Shown piece after piece: positions 1-7,727 of a DNA stretch of 64,000 nucleotides. Every line of letters starts with the position of its first letter. The first letter of the stretch is position 1. The position numbers were made by a program, and so were the translations under genes. The notes below the pieces were generated by a model, which worked only from the letters and a program-made list of their open reading frames with translations, was not told where the DNA came from and did no database searches. This DNA comes from Metabacillus arenae (GTDB lineage Bacteria; Bacillota; Bacilli; Bacillales; Bacillaceae): the NCBI RefSeq assembly GCF_014773385.1, contig NZ_JACXAI010000008.1, positions 1-64,000 of the forward strand. The letters are read 5' to 3'.

Positions 1-101
1 ATCAACAGCAGGCAGCATAAAGGTAAAAATTGTAATTAAAAATCAAATTCTGCAAGTCTTTATTTCTTTAGAATAAGGAATTATGAAATTGATTCAATTT
101 A

Positions 102-473
102 ATGATAAATAAACATGTCCCAAAAAATTATGATGTTTTAAAGCGGTTTGAAATCTCTAAGCATGACTTATTAACTGGCGTTCATTGTCCAAGTTGTTTT
201 TACCTTCCAATGAAGAGATCACATGGAAAATGGTTTTGTCCAAGCTGTTCAAAAGGCTCTGAAAAAGCACATCTATTATCCTTGCAAGATTATACGCTCC
301 TAATGGAGGACAAAATTACAAACCTTCAATTTTGTCATTTTATGAATCTTTCATCACGATTTGTAGCAACCAGACTCCTAACCTCCATGAACCTCCCACG
401 TACGGGGACAAACAGATGGGTAAATTATTCCCTTTCATCCCTGTACGAATCAATCGCTCAAAACGAGCTGTAA
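102..473 (+). pseudogene. C-terminal fragment of a NERD (nuclease-related domain) protein
   Basis: The 123-residue reading frame carries two CPxC knuckles (CPSC near residues 29-32 and 46-49), a zinc-ribbon-like module, followed by a conserved tail (KAHLLSLQDYTLL, TRLLTSMNLPRTGTNR). I recognise this as the C-terminal part of the long Bacillus NERD-domain proteins. The N-terminal nuclease-related domain is missing, and no ribosome binding site precedes the ATG, so this is most likely a truncated relic. A short functional zinc-ribbon protein is a weaker alternative. It lies at the head of a run of gene fragments. Confidence 0.6.
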
Positions 474-601
474 GCTTGCCACATATTTCTCATAATCCAA
501 TAAACCTTCACTGAAAAAATTTCATAAGCTATGATAAGCTAGAAAAAATCCTTCTATGATCGACAACCTAAAAAAGAAAATAGAATCTCTAACAAAACGT
601 T

Positions 602-844
602 GAAGATAGTTACTATGATTCAAACATAATCAACACTATAATAAACCTTGACAACAAGGATGTCTCGGAGAATTTCATCAAATCAGCCAGGGCAATTGGC
701 GCAGTGATCGGTACCTCAGCTAAGCGAATCAGGGATGATTTTGTTGAAGACAGGCTGCGGCAGCTAATTTATAAAGGGATTCTAGAAATAAAAGGCATCC
801 CTAAAGCGATGAGATATTTTAGTGTGAAACTCCCAGACAAGTAG
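602..844 (+). pseudogene. DUF3658-type C-terminal domain remnant (DUF1835/DUF3658 family)
   Basis: An open stretch with no start codon encodes NFIKSARAIGAVIG, then FVEDRLRQLIYKGILEIKG and PKAMRYFSVKL before a stop. This matches the C-terminal DUF3658 domain that follows DUF1835 in Bacillus proteins. Just upstream, a short segment (IDNLKKKIESLTKR) sits in another frame, so a frameshift separates it from the rest. Most of the N-terminal domain is absent. The function of the intact family is not established. Decay is seen directly; the family call is from memory of its sequence. Confidence 0.55.
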
Positions 845-943
845 ATAAAAAAGGAAATGTAGTACATTACGTCATTTTTCGCTAAAATGGAAGGGGAAGA
901 TCCACCCACGGCTTCAAATTGGTTGAATCTTAAAGTAAAAGGA

Positions 944-960
944 GACAGAACCGTTCTGTC
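944..960. repeat. Perfect 8-bp palindrome in decayed DNA
   Basis: GACAGAAC and GTTCTGTC are separated by a single C. Such short GACAGA/TCTGTC palindromes are scattered in Bacillus intergenic DNA. No T-run follows directly, so it is not an obvious terminator. Confidence 0.4.
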
Positions 961-1037
961 ACCATGGGTGAAACAGGCAAAAAGCAACTGATAGGTATCA
1001 GTTCTGTTTTCCCTTCAAAAGAGTTTTTTTAGCAAAA

Positions 1038-1261
1038 CCCACTTTACCCCACTCTAAACGGGCAGTAAAACCCCCATCTCAAATTCATTGTTAGCAATGA
1101 AGGTAGGTGGGGGATAACGGTGGGTAAAGGTTCAGAAAAGAGGAACACAGACTAAAAGCGCCGCGTTTGTGGCAACGTCTATGTGACCTACATTCTGTGG
1201 GGCCTCATCTAACCATCAGTGGGGGGTGAAGAAAACCACACTGATGGAAGATTCACTTTAT
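1038..1261 (+). mobile_element. Structured IS200/IS605-like relic, copy 1
   Basis: This ~220-bp stretch is clearly related to 40878-41101. Shared blocks in order are GGGCAGTAA, GGGGGATAAC, CACAGACTAA-AGCGCC, AACGTCT-TGTGACC, CTGTGGG, CATCAGTGGGG and CTGATGGAAG-TTCA-TTTAT. Several blocks pair with each other (CACAGAC with GTCTATGTG; CCATCAGTG with CACTGATGG). It ends exactly where an open GNAT fragment begins, as if it had inserted into that gene. The layout (structured RNA-like region, terminal hairpin, abrupt end) resembles the right end plus guide-RNA region of TnpB-carrying IS605 elements. No tnpA or tnpB is present. The repeat is observed; the IS605 assignment is inference. Confidence 0.5.
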
Positions 1262-1357
1262 ACAGGTCTTGATAAACCTACTTCAAATAAATTCTATTCA
1301 AAGATTGGATTCTGGCCTGGCTGTGATTCTAGTATGATTGTTTTTGAGAAAGAATAA
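1259..1357 (+). pseudogene. C-terminal fragment of a GNAT acetyltransferase
   Basis: The open frame reads YTGLDKPTSNKFYSKIGF and then CDSSMIVFEKE before a stop. The pattern DxxxPTSNxxYxKIGF is the classic C-terminal acetyl-CoA/substrate region of GNAT N-acetyltransferases. The rest of the gene is missing; the structured relic abuts its 5' side. It ends 20 bp before the M42 peptidase start. Confidence 0.7.
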
Positions 1358-1377
1358 ATAAAGAAAGGGGTCTACAT

Positions 1378-2424
1378 ATGACCAAACTAGTAAATGAAAC
1401 AATAGATTTAATTAAAAAGCTCGTTTCAATCCCTAGCCCTTCAGGCAATACGAACGAAGTCATTTCATTTGTTGAAAACTATTTAAAAGAACTGCAGGTA
1501 GAGACAAAAAGAAATCGTAAAGGGGGTCTCATTGCGACATTAAAGGGAGAGGACGATTCCAATCATCGTATGTTGACTGCTCATGTAGACACGCTTGGGG
1601 CGATTGTAAAAGAGATCAAGGCGAGCGGCAGGTTGAAATTGGATTTAATCGGTGGATTTAGATACAACTCAATTGAAGGAGAGTACTGCCAAATAGAAAC
1701 AGCTGCAGGAAAAAAAATCACTGGTACGATCCTTATGCACCAAACATCTGTCCATGTATATAAAGATGCTGGAAAAGCAGAAAGAAATCAGGAGAATATG
1801 GAAGTTCGATTAGATGAGGTTGTACATAATGAAGAGGATGTTCGGCAATTGGGGGTGCAAGTAGGGGATTTTGTTTCTTTTGACCCCAGAGTCGAAGTCA
1901 CTCCAAGCGGTTTTATTAAATCACGTCACTTGGATGACAAAGCAAGTGTAGGCATTTTACTTCAGCTGATTAAGCAAATAAAAGACGAAAATATTACGTT
2001 GCCTAATACAACTCATTTCCTTATATCAAATAATGAAGAAATCGGGTATGGGGGAAATTCAAATATCACTCCTGAAACTGTTGAATATTTAGCAGTAGAT
2101 ATGGGAGCAATAGGGGATGGTCAGTCAACTGATGAGTATACGGTATCCATTTGTGTAAAAGATTCCAGTGGTCCTTACCATTATGAGCTTCGAAAACACT
2201 TAGCAGCTATTGCTGACAGTAACAATATTGGATATAAGCTGGATATCTACCCGTATTATGGCTCTGACGCATCGGCTGCTATCAAAGCAGGACATGATAT
2301 TGTACATGGTTTAATCGGGCCTGGGATTGATTCTTCCCATGCTTTTGAACGCACTCATAAAAAATCAATTGAAGAAACATTAAAGCTGCTTTATTACTAT
2401 GTTCAATCTGAAATGGTCATCTAA
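1378..2424 (+). CDS. M42 family metallopeptidase (aminopeptidase)
   Basis: A 348-residue cytoplasmic di-metal aminopeptidase of the M42 family, which trims N-terminal residues from peptides. Metal-site motifs are all visible: AHVDTLG around residue 69, RHLDDKAS near 182, the NNEEIG glutamate pair near 223, DMGAIGDG near 241 and a final histidine in HAFERTH near 322. Length is normal for the family (about 340-360). The ATG start is preceded by AAAGGGG at good spacing. It stands alone, with a weak terminator hairpin downstream and a riboswitch leader after that. The substrate cannot be told from sequence; M42 proteins were once misnamed endoglucanases. Confidence 0.88.
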   Translation: MTKLVNETIDLIKKLVSIPSPSGNTNEVISFVENYLKELQVETKRNRKGGLIATLKGEDDSNHRMLTAHVDTLGAIVKEIKASGRLKLDLIGGFRYNSIEGEYCQIETAAGKKITGTILMHQTSVHVYKDAGKAERNQENMEVRLDEVVHNEEDVRQLGVQVGDFVSFDPRVEVTPSGFIKSRHLDDKASVGILLQLIKQIKDENITLPNTTHFLISNNEEIGYGGNSNITPETVEYLAVDMGAIGDGQSTDEYTVSICVKDSSGPYHYELRKHLAAIADSNNIGYKLDIYPYYGSDASAAIKAGHDIVHGLIGPGIDSSHAFERTHKKSIEETLKLLYYYVQSEMVI

Positions 2425-2429
2425 ATCCT

Positions 2430-2465
2430 AATGGGGTTGAATTGCTTCAACCCTTTAATAGTGTT
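2430..2465 (+). terminator. Hairpin terminator of the M42 peptidase gene
   Basis: GGGTTGAA and TTCAACCC form a perfect 8-bp stem with a TTGC loop. The T-rich tail is weak. Confidence 0.55.
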
Positions 2466-2548
2466 ATTATCCCCACTTATTTCAATGAAGTTAAAATTTC
2501 CCTACCCCTATTTTGACCATCCGCTCTTCCTTTTTTTAAAAAAAGAGT

Positions 2549-2577
2549 TTGACAATAGGGAATCTTAATGCTACTAT
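2549..2577 (+). promoter_or_regulatory. Sigma-A promoter of metE leader
   Basis: TTGACA and TACTAT are separated by exactly 17 bp, about 25 bp upstream of the SAM riboswitch. This is a near-consensus vegetative promoter. Confidence 0.75.
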
Positions 2578-2600
2578 TTCATTTAAATTCTAAATATTTT

Positions 2601-2766
2601 CACTCTTATGCAGAGAGGTGGAGGGACTGGCCCTGTGAAGCCCGGCAACCTTTCAATTTTCGATTGAAAAGGTGCTAAATCCTGCAAAGCTTCAGTGCTT
2701 TGAAAAATAAGAGGGGTTTTATAAACAAAAATGCCTCTCTATTCGATAATAGAGAGTTTTTTATTT
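2601..2766 (+). promoter_or_regulatory. SAM riboswitch (S-box) with terminator
   Basis: The core is unmistakable: AGAGAGGTGGAGGGACTGGC, then CCCTGTGAAGCCCGGCAACC, then AAGGTGCTAAATCCTGC, closed by a P1 stem between CTCTTAT and ATAAGAG. A terminator follows (CTCTCTATT paired with AATAGAGAG and a T-run), with upstream GAGG able to form the alternative antiterminator. High SAM would end transcription before metE. It is the first of two riboswitches in the same leader. Confidence 0.95.
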
Positions 2767-2774
2767 TTAACTTC

Positions 2775-2962
2775 AAATCTAAAGCATCAGGTGGAGATGG
2801 AATGGTACATCTCCTTAAAAGGGAAGTTCGGTGTAAGTCCGACACGGTCCCGCCACTGTATTGGGGAGCTTTTTATCAGGTTCCACTGTTTCTATTTTAG
2901 AAATGGGAAGGGATAAAAAGCGAAGAACCTAAGTCAGGAGACCTGCCTGGTGTACGCACTTT
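2775..2962 (+). promoter_or_regulatory. Cobalamin (AdoCbl) riboswitch
   Basis: Diagnostic segments are present: GGGAAGTTCGGTGTAAGTCC, GACACGGTCCCGCCACTGTA and the B12 box AAGTCAGGAGACCTGCCTG. It follows the SAM riboswitch in the same leader and is followed by its own terminator. It would shut off cobalamin-independent MetE when B12, and so MetH activity, is available. The tandem S-box/B12 layout at metE is documented in Bacillus clausii. Confidence 0.95.
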
Positions 2963-3042
2963 TTTTACTCTACGGGGATATAGAGAGGAGTGAGTCATCA
3001 TGGATGAGACTAAGTATCTCAACTCTAGTTAATGGTGTCTTC

Positions 3043-3076
3043 AAATCCCTCTTTTTGTGAAAAAGAGGGATTTTTT
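3043..3076 (+). terminator. Intrinsic terminator of the cobalamin riboswitch
   Basis: AAATCCCTCTTTTT and AAAAAGAGGGATTT form a long stem followed by a T-run, about 40 bp before metE. Confidence 0.9.
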
Positions 3077-3117
3077 GTTTGTTGGGATAAAGAGAATAAA
3101 AAAAGGAGTTGGAAAAA

Positions 3118-5409
3118 ATGGCAGGAGTTAGAAGTTCGAATTTAGGTTATCCAAGAATAGGTGAAAAGAGAGAATGGAAGAAAGCGCTAGAAGCGTTTTG
3201 GGCTGGAAAAATAGAGGAGGGAGAGTTTCAACAGACGATGAAAACCCTTCGTCTTCATAGTTTAGAAAAACAGAAGCAGGCTGGGATTGACTTCATTCCC
3301 GTTAATGATTTCACTCTATATGATCATGTATTAGATACGGCTGCGATGTTTGGTTTGGTACCGGAGAGGTTTTCTTATAAGGAAGGAAAGGTGCCACTGT
3401 CCACATATTTTGAACTTGCGCGCGGAAATCAAGGAGCAGTGGCGATGGAAATGACGAAATGGTTTAACACCAACTATCATTACCTTGTACCAGAGCTAAG
3501 TGGGCAAACACCGAATTTAGTAGAAAATCGTCCTCTTCATTATTATCAGGAAGCAAAGGAAGAGCTCGGCATTGAAGGAAAGCCAGTGATTTTAGGACCG
3601 ATTACCTTTGTTAAATTATCGAAGGGATATGATAAAGAACAATTGAAAGAGGTTGTCCAAAAGTTTGTTCCTCTTTATAAAAAGATTTTGAATGAATTAA
3701 AAGAGGGCGGGGTTGAATGGGTTCAAGTAGATGAACCGATTCTTTCAACGACTCTTTCACGTGAAGAGATCGAATTATTTAAAGAAGTATATGAGGAATT
3801 TCAAAGAGATTTACCTGAGTTAAATATTTGGCTGCAAACTTATTTTGACAGTGTGGATTATTATAAAGAGGTTGTTTCTCTCCCAGTACAGGCAATTGGT
3901 CTGGATTTCATCCATGATGGAGGCAGAAACCTTCAGCACATTCTTTCAGAGGGATTTCCTGAAAATAAAGTTTTGGCTGCAGGGGTCATAAATGGCCGGA
4001 ATATTTGGTGCGCTAATTACGCGGAAACCTATCAATTGCTTGGAGAATTGCTGAGAAATGTAGGGAGCGGCAGATTAATTGTACAGCCTTCCTGCAGCTT
4101 GCTGCATGTACCTGTGACATTAAAATTAGAAGAAGAAATTCCTCAATTGTTAAAACAAAATCTAGCATTTGCAGATGAAAAGTTGACAGAAGTTATTCAT
4201 TTAACTGAATGTCTTAATGGTGCAGATCATGAAGCTATATTTCTAGAAAACAAAAATTCAATTGAAAAGCTAAATCAATCAGAAATTAGAAATAACACGC
4301 AAGTAAGAAAAGGACTAGAGCAGCTTTTATTTGAAAAACCTTCAAAAAGAGACTCCTTTGATGTTCGGGATGCTGCTCAAAAAGAAGCCTATCAATTGCC
4401 TTTTTTGCCTACCACAACAATTGGAAGCTTCCCTCAAACAAAAGAGGTGAGGCAAAATCGTGCCTTGTGGAGAAAAGGCGAACGCACAACAGAACAATAT
4501 GAGGCATTTATCCAAGCTGAAACCGAAAAATGGGTCAGACTCCAAGAAGAAATCGGCCTTGATGTTTTCGTTCACGGTGAATTTGAACGTAATGATATGG
4601 TAGAGTTTTTTGGAGAAAAGCTTGGCGGATTTCATTTTACAAAATTCGGATGGGTTCAATCATACGGTTCCCGCTGCGTGAAACCACCTATTATCTTTGG
4701 TGATGTCACTTATAACGGTCCAATGACAGTGAAAGAAACAGTCTATGCTCAAAATCTGACGGAAAAGCCTGTAAAGGGAATGCTGACAGGACCTGTCACT
4801 ATTTATAATTGGTCATTTCCTAGGCAGGATCTCTCAAAAGAGCAGGTGATGAATCAGATAGCACTGGCCTTGCAAAAAGAAGTAGAAGCCCTTGAAGCTG
4901 CTGGTATCGGAATGATACAGGTTGATGAACCTGCGCTTCGGGAAGGCCTTCCTCTTAAGAAAGAACATTGGGAAACGTATTTACAAATCGCGGTCAATGC
5001 TTTTCAATTGGCAACTGGCTCCGTAAAAAATCAGACGCAAATTCATACCCATATGTGTTACTCAAACTTTGAAGATATCATTGAATCAATCGATGCTCTT
5101 GATGCAGATGTGATTTCAATTGAGACATCAAAGAGTCATGGAGAGCTTATGAGATCATTTGAGGACTACACGTATAATAAAGGAATAGGACTTGGGGTAT
5201 ATGATATTCACAGTCCAAGAGTACCGGCTGAGGAAGAACTGATTCAAAATATGGATCGTGCTCTTCGTGTCCTTGATCCATCAATTTTTTGGATTAATCC
5301 AGACTGCGGTTTAAAGACAAGAGGGGAAACAGAAACTGTGGATGCCTTAAAAGTAATGGTAATGGCCGCTAAAAAGGCAAGAGAAAAGTTTTCTTTTAAC
5401 ATTCAATAA
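3118..5409 (+). CDS. metE: Cobalamin-independent methionine synthase
   Basis: MetE transfers a methyl group from 5-methyltetrahydropteroyl-polyglutamate to homocysteine, giving methionine without B12. The 763-residue length is standard. The N-terminal domain begins SSNLGYPRIG; the C-terminal catalytic domain begins TTTIGSFPQTKEVR and carries the zinc ligands in HTHMCYSNF (His and Cys) and the second cysteine in NPDCGLKTRGE. I prefer the ATG at 3118 over an upstream TTG at 3109 because AAGGAG lies about 10 bp before it. Control is through the tandem SAM and cobalamin riboswitches just upstream, so expression should need both low SAM and low B12. Monocistronic as far as can be seen. Confidence 0.97.
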   Translation: MAGVRSSNLGYPRIGEKREWKKALEAFWAGKIEEGEFQQTMKTLRLHSLEKQKQAGIDFIPVNDFTLYDHVLDTAAMFGLVPERFSYKEGKVPLSTYFELARGNQGAVAMEMTKWFNTNYHYLVPELSGQTPNLVENRPLHYYQEAKEELGIEGKPVILGPITFVKLSKGYDKEQLKEVVQKFVPLYKKILNELKEGGVEWVQVDEPILSTTLSREEIELFKEVYEEFQRDLPELNIWLQTYFDSVDYYKEVVSLPVQAIGLDFIHDGGRNLQHILSEGFPENKVLAAGVINGRNIWCANYAETYQLLGELLRNVGSGRLIVQPSCSLLHVPVTLKLEEEIPQLLKQNLAFADEKLTEVIHLTECLNGADHEAIFLENKNSIEKLNQSEIRNNTQVRKGLEQLLFEKPSKRDSFDVRDAAQKEAYQLPFLPTTTIGSFPQTKEVRQNRALWRKGERTTEQYEAFIQAETEKWVRLQEEIGLDVFVHGEFERNDMVEFFGEKLGGFHFTKFGWVQSYGSRCVKPPIIFGDVTYNGPMTVKETVYAQNLTEKPVKGMLTGPVTIYNWSFPRQDLSKEQVMNQIALALQKEVEALEAAGIGMIQVDEPALREGLPLKKEHWETYLQIAVNAFQLATGSVKNQTQIHTHMCYSNFEDIIESIDALDADVISIETSKSHGELMRSFEDYTYNKGIGLGVYDIHSPRVPAEEELIQNMDRALRVLDPSIFWINPDCGLKTRGETETVDALKVMVMAAKKAREKFSFNIQ

Positions 5410-5515
5410 GAAAAGTGCAAGCCTATCGGCGAACGGCATGAAGGTTGTTCTTTAACCTTCATGGCGGATTGGCTTATGACCCAGGAGCCGATGGCGCCTG
5501 AAGCTAGAAACGAAA
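5409..5515 (-). repeat. GC-rich Bacillus intergenic repeat (short copy)
   Basis: The segment holds GCGGATTGGCTTATGA and GGCGCCTGAAGCTAGAAACG, which read on the other strand as the GTCTAGCTTCAGGCGCC type common between Bacillaceae genes. The inner hairpin GAAGGTTGTTCTTTAACCTTC is shared in form with copies near 26.3, 26.6 and 50.7 kb. It lies directly after metE. Confidence 0.6.
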
Positions 5516-5588
5516 ACTAAGTACAAAAATTATACTTTCTTATTCACTAAAGAAAGTCGAAAATTGCCTTATAAAGCCATGAGCAAGT

Positions 5589-5643
5589 ACAAGTCGAACC
5601 TCTCAAAAAGGCTGCTTTTGCCTTTTTAAGAGGCGCGTCTTGT
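5589..5643. other. Long imperfect hairpin
   Basis: An inner stem pairs CCTCTCAAAAAGGC with GCCTTTTTAAGAGG around TGCTTTT (one mismatch); ACAAG and CTTGT pair outside it across an internal loop. There is no coding frame. It could be a terminator for metE or a structured RNA element; no clean T-run follows. Confidence 0.45.
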
Positions 5644-5862
5644 TACATTAAGAATTAGGCTAGGCTGTGTGTTTTATTAAATTATCCACTTTAAATAACG
5701 ATTTTTAAAAAATGGGCTTGGATATGCCATCATATTTATGCACAAAAGAGAAAATGCTGGGTAATTATGGTATAATGTAAGATACGATAGAAGCAGAAAT
5801 TCTCATGGGTGAAGGCTCTAAAAAAGACCCATTTCCGAAGCGGAAAGGGGGTGGAGCCTTTG

Positions 5863-5952
5863 ATGACGATAAGTGAGTCGTTACAATTTGCTTTAAGTTT
5901 CGCGATGCTGATGCTCGCGGTTTTGTCTTTCCGTCAAGATGACAAAAAATAA
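5863..5952 (+). CDS. Putative holin-like small toxin (type I toxin-antitoxin candidate)
   Basis: A 29-residue peptide, MTISESLQFALSFAMLMLAV plus a polar charged tail ending RQDDKK. A short acidic start, one membrane helix and a basic/charged end match the putative holin-like toxins of Bacillus, where translation is usually blocked by an antisense RNA. A strong site (GGGGGTGGAG) precedes the ATG, and a TATAAT box lies at 5771-5776, leaving a ~80-nt leader. The 3' region carries AAACCACC/GGTGGTTT hairpin arms just after the stop and a clear terminator further on, leaving room for a convergent antitoxin RNA. A second, similar peptide is at 40580. No antisense promoter was confirmed. Confidence 0.6.
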   Translation: MTISESLQFALSFAMLMLAVLSFRQDDKK

Positions 5953-6037
5953 ACCACCCTTTAGCTTGGCGGCAGCAGGTGGTTTGCAGCTTTTGATAAG
6001 CCTTTTCCCTAAAGTGGGAGTTCTGTTTGTATCTAAC

Positions 6038-6070
6038 AAAGGCACTTTATGTATGGTGCCTTTGTTTTTT
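6038..6070 (+). terminator. Intrinsic terminator downstream of the holin-like toxin
   Basis: AAAGGCAC and GTGCCTTT form a stem followed by GTTTTTT. Confidence 0.8.
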
Positions 6071-6143
6071 AGTATATGTGAATTTAAGGAAATGATAACA
6101 CAATTTATTTTAGGTGTCATTCGTTTACTAGGTTTACTAGAAC

Positions 6144-6599
6144 TTACTTAATTTTATAATCTACCTTTTCATAAAGCATCGTGCCATTACGTAATCCGTG
6201 AGTTGATTCAGCCTCTTCGGCTACGCCTTTAATACTTAATACAATCTCATCCTCTCTTAGTGAAATCGTACCTTCTGCAGGCTTGTCCCAATCAGGATGT
6301 TTGATTGTAAATGGGCCGTCCCCGTTTCCTTGCATGGTTGCAGTTGTGTGTGACTCTTCAATTACTTGATTATCCTTTGACTTTAAGCCGATGGTCAATT
6401 CAGCTGTGCTTCCTTTTTCTTCAAACTTCACTTTTACGAAATGTCCTTTTTTATCAATTTTTGTACGGTCGACCCAGGTGCCGTTATAAATGGCCGCAAA
6501 TGAATAGTCCTCATTTGCTTTTTCAATATCTTGTGAGCAACCAGTTATCGATAGAAATAAAACAAATAGGCTTACTAAAACATATATTTTTTTCATCAT
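6144..6599 (-). CDS. Predicted lipoprotein of unknown function
   Basis: A 151-residue protein with a lipoprotein signal (MMKKIYVLVSLFVLFLSITG followed by the lipobox cysteine at residue 21). The mature part is soluble and beta-rich by eye, with repeated threonine/lysine strands such as ELTIGLKSK and EGTISLREDEIVLSIKG. I do not recognise a named family. GGAAGGG lies just upstream of two adjacent ATG codons. It is convergent with the holin-like toxin transcript and may share DNA with its 3' end. It would be anchored to the outer face of the membrane. Confidence 0.7.
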   Translation of the reverse strand: MMKKIYVLVSLFVLFLSITGCSQDIEKANEDYSFAAIYNGTWVDRTKIDKKGHFVKVKFEEKGSTAELTIGLKSKDNQVIEESHTTATMQGNGDGPFTIKHPDWDKPAEGTISLREDEIVLSIKGVAEEAESTHGLRNGTMLYEKVDYKIK

Positions 6600-6897
6600 G
6601 AAAATCCCTTCCTAAAACATCTTGTATTATTATTATGGCTTAAATTAAGAATAAGAAGCAAAGGATATTATATGAACATTTAATGAATACGAAAAGCCTA
6701 AAACGACCGACTACCGGAGGCATAGGTGCCGCTTTCGCTCGGTGCCCGATTTACCACATCAACACCTTAATGAACTTAAATTTCTTAACAGACGATAAAA
6801 TTCGAACATAACCGACCTTTTTTTACATCCTCTTACGAAAATATATATATTAGAGGAGAAATTGGTACCTGGTACCTCAAAAGTAAGGAGGATCAAA

Positions 6898-7230
6898 ATG
6901 GAGGAGTACATAAAAAAGTCCTTAGATGAATGGAAAGAGGAAATATCTGAATTGTTATTTGAGATTGATAAAGAATATGAGCAAGTGATGAAGGACTTGA
7001 AAGTCTATTCCTATAAATACAACATTACAAAGCAAGTCGTTCAATCTACTGTGAACGAAGAAATAATCGGGAAGATAAGAGAGCTTTATCACCAGCCATT
7101 TGAAGAACAATACCATGAGTTGAAAAAAACAGTGGTGGAGTTGGAGGAAAAACGCAAAGTGTTTCAAATGTTTGTTGATAAAATTGATAAAGTAAAAGAA
7201 AAAGAAGAAGTCAGAACAGAGGTCCAGTAG
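6898..7230 (+). CDS. Small coiled-coil protein, hypothetical
   Basis: The 110-residue product is almost entirely charged and helical, with heptad-like runs in both halves (EEYIKKSLDEWKEEISELL; ELKKTVVELEEKRKVF). No membrane segment or signal peptide is seen. I start it at 6898 because AAGGAGG lies 7 bp upstream; an in-frame ATG 36 bp earlier has no site. It is followed directly by a TPP riboswitch transcript on the same strand, but no operon link is evident. I do not recognise the family. Confidence 0.65.
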   Translation: MEEYIKKSLDEWKEEISELLFEIDKEYEQVMKDLKVYSYKYNITKQVVQSTVNEEIIGKIRELYHQPFEEQYHELKKTVVELEEKRKVFQMFVDKIDKVKEKEEVRTEVQ

Positions 7231-7299
7231 AAAAAACTTATCACTAATGATAACTTTTGATATAATGTAGCATAACAAGTACATATGCGAAAATTCATT

Positions 7300-7448
7300 G
7301 TAGGGGGGCCGGTAGTGCCGGCTGAGATTGCGTCCGTTAGATGCTGACCCTTAGAACCTGATCTGGATGGTGCCAGCGGAGGGAACATATACTGAATTGT
7401 AACTTAGGTATGTTTTTAAACGCTCGGATTCGTTCGGGCGTTTTTTAT
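7300..7448 (+). promoter_or_regulatory. TPP riboswitch (THI element) with terminator
   Basis: The conserved core is present: GCCGGCTGAGATTGCGTC, then TGACCCTTAGAACCTGATCT and GGTGCCAGCGGAGGGAA. A TATAAT box lies about 35 bp upstream. The expression platform is a hairpin (AACGCTCG/CGGGCGTT) with a T-run at 7443-7446. It should repress the thiY operon when thiamine pyrophosphate is plentiful. The operon's first gene starts an unusual 280 bp beyond the terminator. Confidence 0.95.
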
Positions 7449-7640
7449 CGTTTTCCAGCATAGGCAAACAGGGTGTCCTTCTGCATCATGCATAAGGACT
7501 TTACGCCATTGCTGGTCAGAGCCAAAGATTCACGGTATACAAGCCAAACCGCAAAGAAAGTAAAAAATATCTTTCTGTGAAGCAATCATAATCTTTCCTA
7601 TGTCTTCTTGTAGAATGAAGTCTACGTTCCAAAAGAAGGT
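7416..7640 (-). pseudogene. Decayed VOC/glyoxalase-like gene
   Basis: On the minus strand one frame reads FGSDQQWRKVLMHDAEGHPV followed by CLCW. The pattern W+VLxDxxGHPxCLC is the C-terminal signature of small VOC-fold (glyoxalase/bleomycin resistance) proteins. The upstream part (FFWNVDFILQEDIGKIMIA) lies in another frame, so frameshifts are present. It fills the gap between the TPP riboswitch terminator and thiY and overlaps the terminator itself. Confidence 0.6.
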
Positions 7641-7727
7641 TAGCGGTTTTTGTTTGTAATTTTTCTTCTCGTTCGTCCTCATCTAGATATTTGCATATGA
7701 CTTAGGCCAATCGAGGAGGATTCAAAA

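Noticed and set aside
769-987. 72-residue minus-strand frame
   Set aside because: It overlaps the plus-strand DUF3658 remnant and a palindrome; no family and no ribosome site.
2700-2916. Two ~60-residue frames in the metE leader
   Set aside because: They lie inside the SAM terminator and cobalamin aptamer, which explain the sequence fully.
5939-6151. 70-residue plus-strand frame after the holin-like toxin
   Set aside because: It runs through the toxin's 3' hairpins and the terminator and overlaps the convergent lipoprotein gene end.
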